DNA from: Sporolactobacillus sp. Y61 | GTDB lineage: Bacteria > Bacillota > Bacilli > Bacillales > Sporolactobacillaceae | Reading direction: 5' to 3' | DNA: 64,000 nucleotides | Assembly: GCF_040529185.1 (NCBI RefSeq) | Contig: NZ_CP159510.1 | Location: 3,038,001 to 3,102,000 of the forward strand | Part shown: positions 47,229 through 56,281 of the stretch, in pieces | Layout: every line of letters begins with the position of its first letter | Numbering within the stretch: the stretch's first letter is position 1 | Translations under genes and position numbers: made by a program | Notes under the pieces: generated by a model | Databases searched by the model: none | What the model was told of the DNA's origin: nothing | Seen by the model: the letters and a program-made list of their open reading frames with translations, nothing else

Positions 47229-48236
47229 ATGTCAAAGAAAAGAAGCAGTTATTTTGACAATGCAAAGTTTTTTCTGATTCTGCTTGTCGTTTTTGGTCAC
47301 AGTCTGACTCAATTGAAATCAAATATATCGGTAGTGGATTCGCTGTACACGTTCATTTTTATCTTCCACATGCCTGCATTTATCCTGATCTCAGGCTTCT
47401 TTTCAAAGCATTTTAATAAACCTGGGTATGTCCGCCATGTGGCAAGACATACGCTGATTCCCTACTTTATCTTTCAGTTACTCTACTCCATTTTTTATTA
47501 CGCGACGGGCTACGAAGACCACTTCACTTTCAGTCTCGTGACGCCGCACTGGACACTCTGGTTTCTCATCAGTATGCTTTTCTGGAAACTGATGGTGATC
47601 CCCTTCTCACGTCTCGGCCGATTCGGTCTGCCCGTCGCCGTACTGGTCGGTATCAGTGCCGGGTTTTTTGACGGGATCGGTACGGAATTCAGTGCCTCCC
47701 GTACGCTGGCGTTCTTCCCGTTCTTTTATCTCGGCTATCTGCTGAAGTCGGAAAATTTCAGAGCACTGCTTCGTTTCAGATGGAGCAGACCTCTGGGTGT
47801 ACTGACTCTGGCCGCCCTTTACGCAGCCACACATTTTGTTTTTCCAAAAGCGCTTCAGGACTGGGTGCTGTTTGATTCCTCTTATCATACATTTGGCTTC
47901 TCCGCGCTCAGTGGCGGACTGACACGGTTGTCCATGTACGGCATTACCTGCATCGCCATTCTTGCTTTCATGATGCTGATCCCGCGGAGAAAGATGTCGT
48001 TCACCCCTCTCGGGAAGAATACCCTGTACATCTACCTGCTTCATGGATTCTTTATTAAACTCGTGGTCCTGCTGCCTGTATATGAAAAAATCAAAGATCT
48101 TTATCAATACGGATTCCTGTTTCTTGCCTCGGTCGCGCTCTGCTATTTTCTTGCAAGCCGGCCGGTACGCCTGTTTACAGAACCGCTTGTCGAGACCCGA
48201 ATCCCACGATTATCCCGATTTCCGGCCCGAATGTGA
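47229..48236 (+). CDS. Membrane acyltransferase (acyltransferase 3 / OafA-like)
   Basis: 335-aa polytopic membrane protein with ~10 hydrophobic helices. The acyltransferase-3 hallmarks are YFDNAKFFLILLVVFGHSL (N-terminal helix with His), FHMPAFILISGFF and, near the C-terminus, LGKNTLYIYLLHGFF. This family O-acylates cell-surface sugars. The acceptor is unknown, and there are no polysaccharide genes beside it. GGAG lies 13 bases before the ATG, a long spacing. Confidence 0.8.
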   Translation: MSKKRSSYFDNAKFFLILLVVFGHSLTQLKSNISVVDSLYTFIFIFHMPAFILISGFFSKHFNKPGYVRHVARHTLIPYFIFQLLYSIFYYATGYEDHFTFSLVTPHWTLWFLISMLFWKLMVIPFSRLGRFGLPVAVLVGISAGFFDGIGTEFSASRTLAFFPFFYLGYLLKSENFRALLRFRWSRPLGVLTLAALYAATHFVFPKALQDWVLFDSSYHTFGFSALSGGLTRLSMYGITCIAILAFMMLIPRRKMSFTPLGKNTLYIYLLHGFFIKLVVLLPVYEKIKDLYQYGFLFLASVALCYFLASRPVRLFTEPLVETRIPRLSRFPARM

Positions 48237-48325
48237 CCCGGCTTTTCAGGCGAAATCCGCTGTAATCTGCTAAACTGAAGATAATATCGGAGGAGGAAGG
48301 GATCGTCACGATATCTTCATCTGAA

Positions 48326-49960
48326 ATGCTGATCCGCCTGTTTGAGCGGGCTGCCCTGCTCCTGATCTTTCTCTTTTTACTGACCCGTATTCCGCGATTT
48401 AAAGAAATTTTTCAGCAGGAAAGCCATTCACGCTTTGAGATGATGGTTATCACCGCGATATTCACTGCGTTTGCCGTATTCAGTTCGTATTCCGGGATAC
48501 CGGTCGACGGCTCACTGGTCAATACACGGATCATTACCATCGTTTCGAGCGGGATTCTGTTCGGTCCGATTCCCGGCATCACGACCGGTCTGATCTCCGG
48601 GTTGCACCGCTACCTGATAGATATCGACGGCGTGACGGCTCTCCCCTGTTTTATCACCAGTTCAGTTGCCGGGATCGTCTCCGGACTGATTCACAACAAA
48701 GTGAAAAAATCGATGCGCTGGATTTACGGGATTGCAACCGGTATGTTCTGCGAAATCCTGACCATGGTTCTGATCCTGCTGATGACCAGTCCCGGTGTCG
48801 GTTCAGGTATCGTCTCGCAGATCGCCTTTCCGATGATCATGGGAGAACTGAACATCGGCCTGATCGTCCTTTTAATCCAGAGTATCGAAGGTGAAAAGGA
48901 GCGGATCGCGTCACGACAGGCGAAACTGTCACTGGACATCGCCAATGAAACCCTGCCCTATTTCAGAAAGATCAACAGCGAATCACTGAAACAGATCTGT
49001 ACCATTATCAAGGACAAGATTCATGCCGATGCCACGGCCATGACCGACACGGAGCATGTGCTGGCCTATGTCGGTTTCGGCAAGGAACGCTATCCGATCG
49101 GTGGTCATGTGGTCAGCGAGATTACAAAGCAGGCCATCAGAAGTGGAAAGATCACCGTGTCACACCTGGAAAAAGAACACCATATTCCCGGCATCCAGGA
49201 TGTGCTGATCATTCCTTTGAAAGAAAATGGAAGCGTGATCGGAACGCTTAAAATCTACTATAAGAAAGCCTATGTCATGAGCCACGCCACACAAACCATG
49301 GCCATCGGCCTGTCACAGATCATCTCGACGCTGGTGGAGATTTCACGTCTCGAACAGATGAAGGAAGCGGCGAACAAAGCGGAACTCAAGGCCCTGCAGA
49401 CCTCCATTAATCCGCATTTCCTGTTCAACGCGCTGAATACCATTGCCTCACTGATACGCCGAAAACCGGATCAGGCCCGGGAGCTGATCATTACACTGGC
49501 GAACTATATGCGCTATAATCTCGACCATACCGAAGAATTAATCGATATCAAGAAGGAAATCGGTCAGGTCCGCGACTATGTGGCGATTGAAAAAGCTCGC
49601 TTTGGTGACCGTCTGAATATCAACTATGAAGTTGACGATGTGAACGTCAGAATTCCCTGCCTAATCCTCCAGCCGCTTGTTGAAAATGCGATCAAACACG
49701 GGGTTTTAAAATCAGGAAAACCCGGTCGGGTCACCATTTCCGTTAAAGACCTTGCGGACAGTATCCGGATCAGCGTTGAAGATACAGGCACCGGCATCGA
49801 TCCGAAAGTGGTCGAGAATCTGTATCATGACGAGCTGCCGGAGAAAAAAATTGGTCTGAAAAATGTTCACCAGCGCGTCAAACTTGTTTTCGGCAATGGG
49901 CTGGTAATCCGTCGTCTGTCTCCCGGCACGCAAGTCTATTTCGATATCAGGAAGGTGTAA
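48326..49960 (+). CDS. LytS/YpdA-family sensor histidine kinase
   Basis: 544 aa. Residues ~1-190 form the 5TM-LYT membrane domain (SSGILFGPIPGITTGLISGL). A GAF-like domain (~225-350) follows. The His-kinase domain has the phosphoacceptor in TSINPHFLFNALNTIASL, the N-box region LQPLVENAIKHGVL and the ATP-lid VEDTGTGID. A strong GGAGGAGGAAGG site lies 25 bases before the only usable ATG, which is unusually far, so the true N-terminus may be a non-standard codon upstream. Paired with the LytTR regulator 3 bp downstream. By family, the input is probably a small carbon compound such as pyruvate. Confidence 0.9.
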   Translation: MLIRLFERAALLLIFLFLLTRIPRFKEIFQQESHSRFEMMVITAIFTAFAVFSSYSGIPVDGSLVNTRIITIVSSGILFGPIPGITTGLISGLHRYLIDIDGVTALPCFITSSVAGIVSGLIHNKVKKSMRWIYGIATGMFCEILTMVLILLMTSPGVGSGIVSQIAFPMIMGELNIGLIVLLIQSIEGEKERIASRQAKLSLDIANETLPYFRKINSESLKQICTIIKDKIHADATAMTDTEHVLAYVGFGKERYPIGGHVVSEITKQAIRSGKITVSHLEKEHHIPGIQDVLIIPLKENGSVIGTLKIYYKKAYVMSHATQTMAIGLSQIISTLVEISRLEQMKEAANKAELKALQTSINPHFLFNALNTIASLIRRKPDQARELIITLANYMRYNLDHTEELIDIKKEIGQVRDYVAIEKARFGDRLNINYEVDDVNVRIPCLILQPLVENAIKHGVLKSGKPGRVTISVKDLADSIRISVEDTGTGIDPKVVENLYHDELPEKKIGLKNVHQRVKLVFGNGLVIRRLSPGTQVYFDIRKV

Positions 49961-49963
49961 GTG

Positions 49964-50704
49964 ATGAAAGGGATTATTGTTGAAGATGAACAGCCGGCAA
50001 TGGAAGAACTCCAGTATCTGATTGAAACCTACAGTTCAATTGACATCACAGATACCTTTTCAGACGGACTGGACGTTCTGAAATTTTTACAGAGCCATGA
50101 GACAGATGTCATTTTTCTCGATATCAACATTCCGTCTTTAGACGGCATGCTGCTCGCCAGTAATATCCATAAATTCAGCAAGCCGCCCTATATTATTTTT
50201 ACCACCGCTTATAAAGAACACGCCGCACAGGCCTTTGAACTGGAAGCTTTTGACTATATCCTCAAGCCTTATGACGAGAAGCGGATCGCCGGTGTCCTGA
50301 AAAAAGTTGAAGAAGCCTGGAGGCGGGACCATCAGCCGGCGCAATCAGGAAAAGCAGCTGCAGCCTCACCTGGCCCGGTCCGGATCAATCTGAAAAAAGA
50401 CGAGAAAATCATTGTCGCTGACGTCAACGATATTTATTATGCCGAAGCTCAGGAGAAAGTCACCGACGTCTACTCGAAAAACAGTCATTATATCATCAAT
50501 AAAAGTATTTCCGAATTATATGATCAGCTGCCAAAGGACCAGTTCTTCCGCTGCCACCGCTCATATCTTGTCAATCTGAGTAAAATACACGAAATCATCC
50601 CCTGGTTCAACCAGACCTATCTTGTACAGTTAAAAGATCTGGGAACCAAAATTCCGGTCAGCAGAAGCAATACAAAAACATTCCGGCAGCTTATGAATCT
50701 GTAA
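49964..50704 (+). CDS. LytTR-family response regulator
   Basis: 246 aa. An N-terminal receiver domain with acidic pocket (VEDEQ), phosphoacceptor Asp in VIFLDINIPSLDG, Thr in FTTAYKEHA and Lys in ILKPYDEKR. A Gln/Ala linker follows, then a LytTR DNA-binding domain (FRCHRSYLVNLSKIHEIIP and PVSRSNTKTFRQL). A GTG codon at 49961 precedes the ATG at 49964, and AGGAAGGTG fits the ATG. Coupled to the kinase gene (3-bp gap). Its likely target is the adjacent OFA transporter, whose leader has a LytTR-like direct repeat. Confidence 0.93.
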   Translation: MKGIIVEDEQPAMEELQYLIETYSSIDITDTFSDGLDVLKFLQSHETDVIFLDINIPSLDGMLLASNIHKFSKPPYIIFTTAYKEHAAQAFELEAFDYILKPYDEKRIAGVLKKVEEAWRRDHQPAQSGKAAAASPGPVRINLKKDEKIIVADVNDIYYAEAQEKVTDVYSKNSHYIINKSISELYDQLPKDQFFRCHRSYLVNLSKIHEIIPWFNQTYLVQLKDLGTKIPVSRSNTKTFRQLMNL

Positions 50705-50705
50705 C

Positions 50706-50774
50706 GGTCATTCATTCCACTCCACCCGCATCTCATGATGAAATCGCTTTCTGAAGCAATTCCGCAGGTATAAT
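50706..50774 (+). promoter_or_regulatory. LytTR-type direct repeat and -10 ahead of the OFA transporter
   Basis: GGTCATTCAT (50706-50715) and CGCATCTCAT (50727-50736) are separated by exactly 11 bp, a 21-bp period. From memory, E. coli YpdB binds GGCATTTCAT-N11-GGCATTTCAT; the matches here are 7/10 and 8/10. A perfect -10, TATAAT (50769-50774), follows with no recognisable -35, as expected for an activated promoter. Confidence 0.5.
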
Positions 50775-50881
50775 TCTAATTGAGGCATGAGACAACAAGT
50801 GATGGCCCTTGAAACAGAGACAAGGCAAGGGAAAGAGCTGCCTTGCTGCCTGTGCCTACCTCGGATAAGGGGGAGATTTCA

Positions 50882-52138
50882 ATGGATGCAGCACGTAAAA
50901 ATGACATGCAGGTCACTTGCTGGCCGATCCTGATCGGCACCGTAATTGTGATGATTGGATTAGGAACGATCTATACATGGAGTTTATTCAACCAGCCTCT
51001 GGAAGATAAATTCGGCTGGGACGTGGGAGCCGTTGCCACAACGTTTTCAATTATGAGCTTCGCACTCAGCCTGTCGACGCTGTCTGCCAGTAAGATCCAG
51101 GAAAAGCTGGGTATCCGCGGTCTGCTGGCCCTGTCCGCCATCGGCATGGGCGCGGGCCTTGTGATCACGGCCTTCGATACTGAACTGTGGATGCTCTATA
51201 TCACCGCCGGCATCATTGTCGGTGCTGCAAACGGTATTGCCTATATGACCACGCTTTCGAATGCGATCCAGTGGTATCCGGAGAAAAAAGGACTCGTCTC
51301 CGGTATTGCCATCGGCGCTTACGGTATCGGCAGTGTCCTGTTTAAATATGTTCTTCAGTTTCTCATTGAACACTCGGGCGTTTCCCTGGCTTTCCTGTAC
51401 TGGGGCCTGATTTCCTTCGTCCTGCTCGGAGCCGGACTTCTTCTGGTCAGACAGGCACCGGTCCTCGAAGCAAAAAAGAGTGCGCAGCAGACAGCCACTG
51501 CTGAACGTGATTATTCAGTAAAAGACATGCTGAAGACCAAAGAAGCCTACTTCCTGTTCTTCATTCTCTTTACCGCTTGCATGAGCGGACTGTATATGAT
51601 CGGCAGTGTCTCAAACATTGGCATCAGCCTCGCCGGACTTGACGCCGCAACCGCTGCCAACGCCGTTGCTCTGGTCGCTCTGCTGAATACGGCCGGTCGG
51701 CTGGTGCTTGGAGCGGCATCGGATTATATGAACCGCCTGAAAGTCGTGGCCGGTGCCCTGCTGATCACAGCCATCGCCGCAGTGGTCATCAGTCATGTCA
51801 CGCTCAACGCCGTCCTGTTCTTTATCAGTGTCTCGCTCGTCGCCTTCTGCTTCGGCGGCAACATCACGATCTTTCCAACGATCGTGGCCGAATTCTTCGG
51901 ACTGAAAAACCAGTCCCGTAACTACGGCATCATCTATCAGGGATTCGGATTAGGCGGGTTGTCTGCCTCCTTTATTTCGGGTCTGCTCGGTGGCTTTGCC
52001 CCGACGTTCAACCTGATTGCAATCCTCTGCAGTCTGGCTTTCATCGTCGCGCTCACCCTCCATGTCCCGGAAGAAAAGGCAGCTGTCCGGAAAGAAGAAC
52101 AGCGGCGCGAACAGTACCGCAAAAGACAGGCTTATTAA
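50882..52138 (+). CDS. OFA-family MFS transporter (YhjX-like)
   Basis: 418 aa, twelve predicted transmembrane helices. OFA-type features are WPILIGTVIVMIGLGTIYTW, FGWDVGAVATTFSIMSFALS, YPEKKGLVSGIAIGAYGIGS and FGLKNQSRNYGIIYQGFGLG. The family includes the oxalate/formate antiporter and YhjX. The ATG at 50882 is preferred because GGGGGAG stands six bases upstream. It follows a LytS/LytTR pair, as E. coli yhjX is controlled by YpdAB, so pyruvate or lactate is a reasonable substrate guess. Followed by a strong terminator. Confidence 0.88.
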   Translation: MDAARKNDMQVTCWPILIGTVIVMIGLGTIYTWSLFNQPLEDKFGWDVGAVATTFSIMSFALSLSTLSASKIQEKLGIRGLLALSAIGMGAGLVITAFDTELWMLYITAGIIVGAANGIAYMTTLSNAIQWYPEKKGLVSGIAIGAYGIGSVLFKYVLQFLIEHSGVSLAFLYWGLISFVLLGAGLLLVRQAPVLEAKKSAQQTATAERDYSVKDMLKTKEAYFLFFILFTACMSGLYMIGSVSNIGISLAGLDAATAANAVALVALLNTAGRLVLGAASDYMNRLKVVAGALLITAIAAVVISHVTLNAVLFFISVSLVAFCFGGNITIFPTIVAEFFGLKNQSRNYGIIYQGFGLGGLSASFISGLLGGFAPTFNLIAILCSLAFIVALTLHVPEEKAAVRKEEQRREQYRKRQAY

Positions 52139-52152
52139 TCGAATGTTACAGG

Positions 52153-52187
52153 CACGGCTCCAATGACTGGAGCCGCGTTTTTTTTTG
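52153..52187 (+). terminator. Terminator of the OFA transporter gene
   Basis: CGGCTCCA (52155-52162) / TGGAGCCG (52168-52175), then CGTTTTTTTTT. Confidence 0.92.
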
Positions 52188-52368
52188 CCTTTCAGATGTT
52201 CGAGTTGAGAATATTATCGCACTGGAAAACGATCATTTATTGTTTGGTCATCGTTATGTACTCAATAGCTCATAATAAAGTGAAACGTCAATCGTACGAA
52301 AAAAATTGGCGCCTGAGCAGATCACTTGCCAGCCGTTTAATAATAAGATAAGAATAGAATGACCGTTT

Positions 52369-52382
52369 TGTAATCGCTTGCA
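52369..52382 (+). promoter_or_regulatory. cre-like site ahead of glcDF
   Basis: TGTAATCGCTTGCA matches cre TGWAANCGNTNWCA except for one base (G in place of W at position 12). Its first eleven bases are identical to the cre of the fatty-acid operon. It lies 24 bp upstream of the glcD start, where CcpA would block elongation or initiation. Confidence 0.5.
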
Positions 52383-52405
52383 ATAAATCAGGGAGTGTGA
52401 TCCCA

Positions 52406-53845
52406 TTGGTTCTGAAAACTGAAATTGTTCAACAGCTGCGTCGCATCATCAAACCCGGACGAATTTTAACTAAAGAGGCAGATCTGGTCAGCTATGGCTA
52501 TGATGCATCATTTGGCTTCTATAAACCCGATGTGGTCCTTCAGGTGAAAAATGAAAACGAAGTGTCCGCTGTCATGAAGCTGGCGAACCAGCTCCGCATC
52601 CCTGTCACACCGAGAGGTCAGGCATCCAGCCTCAGCGGTGGTCCGCTGCCAGTTAAAGGCGGCATGGTGCTGGACTTTTCGCAATGGAGTAAATCATTAA
52701 AGATTGACAGTGAAGATCTGGTTGCCGTCGTCTCGCCGGGCGTGATCACAGCCGATCTGGATGATGCCGCAGCCAGATACGGCCTGATGTATCCCCCGGA
52801 TCCGGGAAGCTCTCACTTTTCCACCATCGGCGGCAATCTGGCCGAAAACTCCGGCGGTCCGCGCTGCCTGAAATACGGCGTGACCAAGGATTACGTCATT
52901 GGCCTGAAAGTCGTGACCCCGCAGGGTGAAGTGATCCGGACCGGCGGCCGCACGGTAAAAAACGTCACCGGTTATGATCTGACCAAACTTATCGTCGGCT
53001 CGGAAGGCACACTCGGCATCATCACCGAAGCGACGCTGCGCCTGCTCCCCCGTCCGTTATCCACACAGACAATGATGCTGACCTTCGACCATTTTGTCGA
53101 CTCAGGGAAAACCGTGACCCGGATTCTGACGTCAGGTATCCTGCCGGCAAAAGTAGAAATGATGGATCAGGCATCTATACGGGCGGTTGAAGCCTACCAG
53201 CCCCAGAATCTGCCGGTCGATGCCGAAGCGATCCTTCTGATTGAGCTCGACGGTCATCCCGCCGCCGTGGCAGATGAAGCAGAACGCATCCGCTCGCTTG
53301 CGAAAGCCATGGCCGCACGTTCGGTAAAAATTGCCCATTCCAGTGAGGAGGCCCGCAAGCTGTGGAAAGCGCGCAAGCTGGTCTCCCCGGCCATTGCCTC
53401 GAAAAAGCCAACGAAAATATCAGAGGATGCCACAGTTCCCCGCAGTAAAATTGCTGAATTCTGCCACCGGCTTCAGGAAATCCGCAACACATACAAAATT
53501 GATCTGGTCGTCTTCGGACACGTCGGCGACGGCAATCTCCATCCGAACATCATCTGTGACAAGCGCAACCGTGAAGAAATGAAACGGGTGCAAAAAGCCA
53601 TTGAAGAGATCTTCCACGCGGCGATCGACCTCGGTGGCACCCTGTCCGGTGAACATGGGATCGGAACGATGAAACGTGCGTATATGCCCTGGGAACTGAG
53701 CCCGGTTGAACTGGATATGATGAAGCGGATTAAACTGGCCTGGGATCCGAATAACATACTGAACCCGTCAAAAATTTTCCCTGCCCCCGACAGAAGCTGG
53801 TGCTGTCGCAATGAACCCGAATCCGAAAGACAAACTCGCCTATGA
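52406..53845 (+). CDS. glcD: Glycolate/2-hydroxyacid oxidase, FAD subunit
   Basis: ~479-aa FAD-linked oxidase. The PCMH FAD-binding domain shows TPRGQASSLSGGPLPVKGG and DPGSSHFSTIGGNLAENSGG. The C-terminal domain has VVFGHVGDGNLHPNI and TLSGEHGIGTMKRAYM. It oxidises glycolate or D-lactate together with GlcF. The frame opens with GTG at 52397 directly abutting GGGAG. The TTG at 52406 is ten bases from that site and more likely. It overlaps glcF by 35 bp, indicating coupling. Confidence 0.9.
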   Translation: MVLKTEIVQQLRRIIKPGRILTKEADLVSYGYDASFGFYKPDVVLQVKNENEVSAVMKLANQLRIPVTPRGQASSLSGGPLPVKGGMVLDFSQWSKSLKIDSEDLVAVVSPGVITADLDDAAARYGLMYPPDPGSSHFSTIGGNLAENSGGPRCLKYGVTKDYVIGLKVVTPQGEVIRTGGRTVKNVTGYDLTKLIVGSEGTLGIITEATLRLLPRPLSTQTMMLTFDHFVDSGKTVTRILTSGILPAKVEMMDQASIRAVEAYQPQNLPVDAEAILLIELDGHPAAVADEAERIRSLAKAMAARSVKIAHSSEEARKLWKARKLVSPAIASKKPTKISEDATVPRSKIAEFCHRLQEIRNTYKIDLVVFGHVGDGNLHPNIICDKRNREEMKRVQKAIEEIFHAAIDLGGTLSGEHGIGTMKRAYMPWELSPVELDMMKRIKLAWDPNNILNPSKIFPAPDRSWCCRNEPESERQTRL

Positions 53846-55109
53846 TGAAACGTTCACCTGCATCCAGTGCGGCACCTGTCTGCCGGCCTGTCCAACCTAC
53901 AAGACCATGGGCACAGAAACCCAGTCGCCGCGCGGCCGGATTAACCTCGTAAAAATGGCCGCCGAAGGCAAAATTTCACTCGATGAGCTGAAAGACCCGA
54001 TCGATCTGTGCCTCGGTTGCCGCGCCTGTGAGACCGCGTGCCCGACCAACGTCCCCTACGGAGTGATCCTTGAATCGGCCAAACTTGCCCTGCATGAGCA
54101 TAACAGGCCCTCACAGTCCCGGATGGAAGTCTTCAAAGAAAATCTGTTCTACAACCATGTTTTTCCCAGAAAGAAGGTGATGAGCACCGGTGCGGGGCTG
54201 CTCTGGTTCTATCAAAAATCAGGTGTGCGCCGACTGGTTGAGAAGACCGGCCTGCTGAACAGTCTGCCTGAGTCGCTTGCTACATTTGAGCGGACCCTCC
54301 CGGCAGCAACCGCTCCGGTCCGCCGTCGCAGGCGGCCGAAAAGGCTGGAACCGCAACAGGCGCCCCGTTATAAAGTCGGCTTCTTCACCGGCTGCATCAT
54401 GGATGCCCTATTCGATCGGATTAACGACCTGGGAATGAGACTTCTTGTGCTGGGCGGCTGTACCGTGGTTGCAGCAGACGGACAGACCTGCTGCGGTGCA
54501 CTCCATCTGCACGGCGGGCGTGATGATCAGGCCAGGGAACTCGCCAGGAAAAATATTGAAGTCTTCGAGCAGGAAGCCTTCGACTACGTGGTTAACACGG
54601 CCGGTGGCTGCGGCGCCCTGCTCCATGAATACCCGGCCCTGTTTGCCGATGACCCGGAATGGCAGATACGTGCTCAGTCATTCGCCGACCACACGATCGA
54701 TATCAGCGTTCTCCTTGCCCGGCTGGACTTGCCGTTTAATAAGGAAATTCGTAAGCGTGCCACCTATCAGCCCTCCTGCCATATGACCAACGTCCAGAAA
54801 GTCAGGGACGAACCGAGACAGCTCATCCGCCGAATCAAAGGCATCGACTTCCGTGAACTGCACGATCCGAACTTCTGCTGCGGTTCCGCCGGAATTTACA
54901 ACGTCGTCCAGTTCGACGAATCGATGAAAATTCTGGACGTCAAAATGGCTGATGTCAAAAGCCGCGATCCTGAACTGATCGTGACCACCAATCCGGGCTG
55001 CCTGCTACAGATGAAAGCCGGAATAGAGCGCGAAGGCCTGCAGGACCGCATGCAGGCGCTCCACCTGGTCGAGCTGCTTGCCGAAGCCTGCGGACTGGAA
55101 AAGCGGTGA
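53811..55109 (+). CDS. glcF: Glycolate/2-hydroxyacid oxidase, iron-sulfur subunit
   Basis: 432 aa. Two ferredoxin clusters (CIQCGTCLPACP near residue 17 and CLGCRACETACP near 67) followed by two CCG domains (ADGQTCCGALHLHGG and DPNFCCGSAGIYN; also PSCHMTN). It carries electrons from the GlcD flavin to the membrane quinone pool. Its start lies inside the end of glcD. No GlcE subunit is visible, as in the two-subunit glcDF arrangement of Bacillus. No terminator was found directly after it on the plus strand. Confidence 0.92.
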   Translation: MNPNPKDKLAYDETFTCIQCGTCLPACPTYKTMGTETQSPRGRINLVKMAAEGKISLDELKDPIDLCLGCRACETACPTNVPYGVILESAKLALHEHNRPSQSRMEVFKENLFYNHVFPRKKVMSTGAGLLWFYQKSGVRRLVEKTGLLNSLPESLATFERTLPAATAPVRRRRRPKRLEPQQAPRYKVGFFTGCIMDALFDRINDLGMRLLVLGGCTVVAADGQTCCGALHLHGGRDDQARELARKNIEVFEQEAFDYVVNTAGGCGALLHEYPALFADDPEWQIRAQSFADHTIDISVLLARLDLPFNKEIRKRATYQPSCHMTNVQKVRDEPRQLIRRIKGIDFRELHDPNFCCGSAGIYNVVQFDESMKILDVKMADVKSRDPELIVTTNPGCLLQMKAGIEREGLQDRMQALHLVELLAEACGLEKR

Positions 55110-55252
55110 ATGGGGAAAAAAGGTACTGATTATCACGGATTCAAAGCGGGGGTATGCATGCCTGATTTCGCTTCAAGGCAGTGGCATCAACTTTAAAAAT
55201 CCTTAATGGATGTATTTTCCCTTTTTAACAATAATATGTAATCTGTAAAATC
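55110..55252. other. AT-rich gap between glcF and the catabolic island
   Basis: The gap runs to 55486. No gene was found. It holds a 14-bp tandem duplication at 55253-55280 and the island's terminator at 55286-55310, listed separately. The base composition appears visibly more AT-rich from here rightward. Confidence 0.5.
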
Positions 55253-55280
55253 ACTGATACTTGATAACTGATACTTGATA
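55253..55280. repeat. Exact 14-bp tandem duplication
   Basis: ACTGATACTTGATA occurs twice back to back (55253-55266 and 55267-55280). Confidence 0.8.
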
Positions 55281-55285
55281 TAAGA

Positions 55286-55310
55286 GAAAAACGGGATTCT
55301 TAAGAATCCC
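55286..55310 (-). terminator. Terminator of the sigma-54 catabolic operon
   Basis: Perfect palindrome GGGATTCTTAAGAATCCC (55293-55310), followed on the minus strand by GTTTTTC. It lies about 180 bp after the last gene of the leftward operon. Confidence 0.7.
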
Positions 55311-55486
55311 TGATAACAGCATGAACAAATCGCAAAGCTCAATATCACTTTTTCATTAACAGCATGCCATACTGAACCTTCACAATGAACATGGGCCTAA
55401 AAATGTAACCAGAGAGGATGTCACTTTTTTTCAAAGCCATAACCGTCATTCTATTAAGCCATCTATTCAGATCTCAATTGTCTTTT

Positions 55487-56272
55487 CTACCTGCCTAACA
55501 CCCCACCATCAACTGGGATTATTGTTCCAGTTACATAGTTTGAAGCAGGTGAAGCCAGGAATAAAGCAACCCCCGCTACGTCTTCCGGTGTTCCCCATCT
55601 TTTTGCCGGAATTCTTTCCGCAACCTGGGTTGAACGTACCGAATCTTTCATGAGGTCAGTGTTCATAGTTGTTAACATATAGCCTGGTGCAATGGCATTG
55701 ACTTGGATGCCATACTCTGCCCACTCATTGGATAATGATTTCGTCAATTGTTTGATTGCCCCCTTACTGGTCGAGTAAGCAGCAGCATGATAACCTCCAA
55801 TTACCGATAGAATTGAGGCAAAGTTGATGATTTTGCCAGATCTTTGTTTCTTCATCTTGACTGCAGCAAGTCTGGATAGTTCAAAAACGGCAGTCACATT
55901 TACATCCAGAATCCGATTCCAGCTTTCCATTGAAAAATGAAACGCAGATTCTCGCTGAATGAGTCCAGCACAATTAATTAATATGTCGATATGGCCGCCA
56001 AGTTCCTCAATGGCTTTATTAAAAGAATGTCGCAGACTTTCCATAACTGAGAGATCGCCCTTGATGGGATGAATTTTGTCATCTTCTGCTCCGATACTTT
56101 GTGATAATTGAAATACCTGATCCCGTATATCGATAACAGCAATTTCAGCTCCTGCCCGATAAAAACTCCTGACCAATGCAAGACCAAGCCCCTGAGCCCC
56201 GCCTGTAACTAAAACCTTTTTCCCCTTTATCATAAACAATTTTGAGTTACTCCCATCTTCTGATTTTTTCAT
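55487..56272 (-). CDS. SDR-family dehydrogenase (KduD-like), island copy 1
   Basis: 261-aa NAD(P)-dependent short-chain dehydrogenase. It has the cofactor motif VTGGAQGLGLA, NCAG, catalytic Ser in FASILSVIGGYHA and Tyr/Lys in AAYSTSKGA. The C-terminus (RWGTPEDVAGVALFLAS then IPVDGGVLGR) resembles KduD and gluconate 5-dehydrogenase. GGAG lies four bases before the ATG at 56272. It is the last gene of the operon, about 10 bp after E2, and is paralogous with the SDR at 60917-61669. It presumably oxidises or reduces a hydroxyl on the operon's substrate. The exact compound is unknown. Confidence 0.85.
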   Translation of the reverse strand: MKKSEDGSNSKLFMIKGKKVLVTGGAQGLGLALVRSFYRAGAEIAVIDIRDQVFQLSQSIGAEDDKIHPIKGDLSVMESLRHSFNKAIEELGGHIDILINCAGLIQRESAFHFSMESWNRILDVNVTAVFELSRLAAVKMKKQRSGKIINFASILSVIGGYHAAAYSTSKGAIKQLTKSLSNEWAEYGIQVNAIAPGYMLTTMNTDLMKDSVRSTQVAERIPAKRWGTPEDVAGVALFLASPASNYVTGTIIPVDGGVLGR

Positions 56273-56281
56273 CTCGCTCCG

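Noticed and set aside
52163..52351. 62-codon frame between the OFA transporter and glcD
   Set aside because: It begins inside the transporter's terminator hairpin, so it is not a gene.
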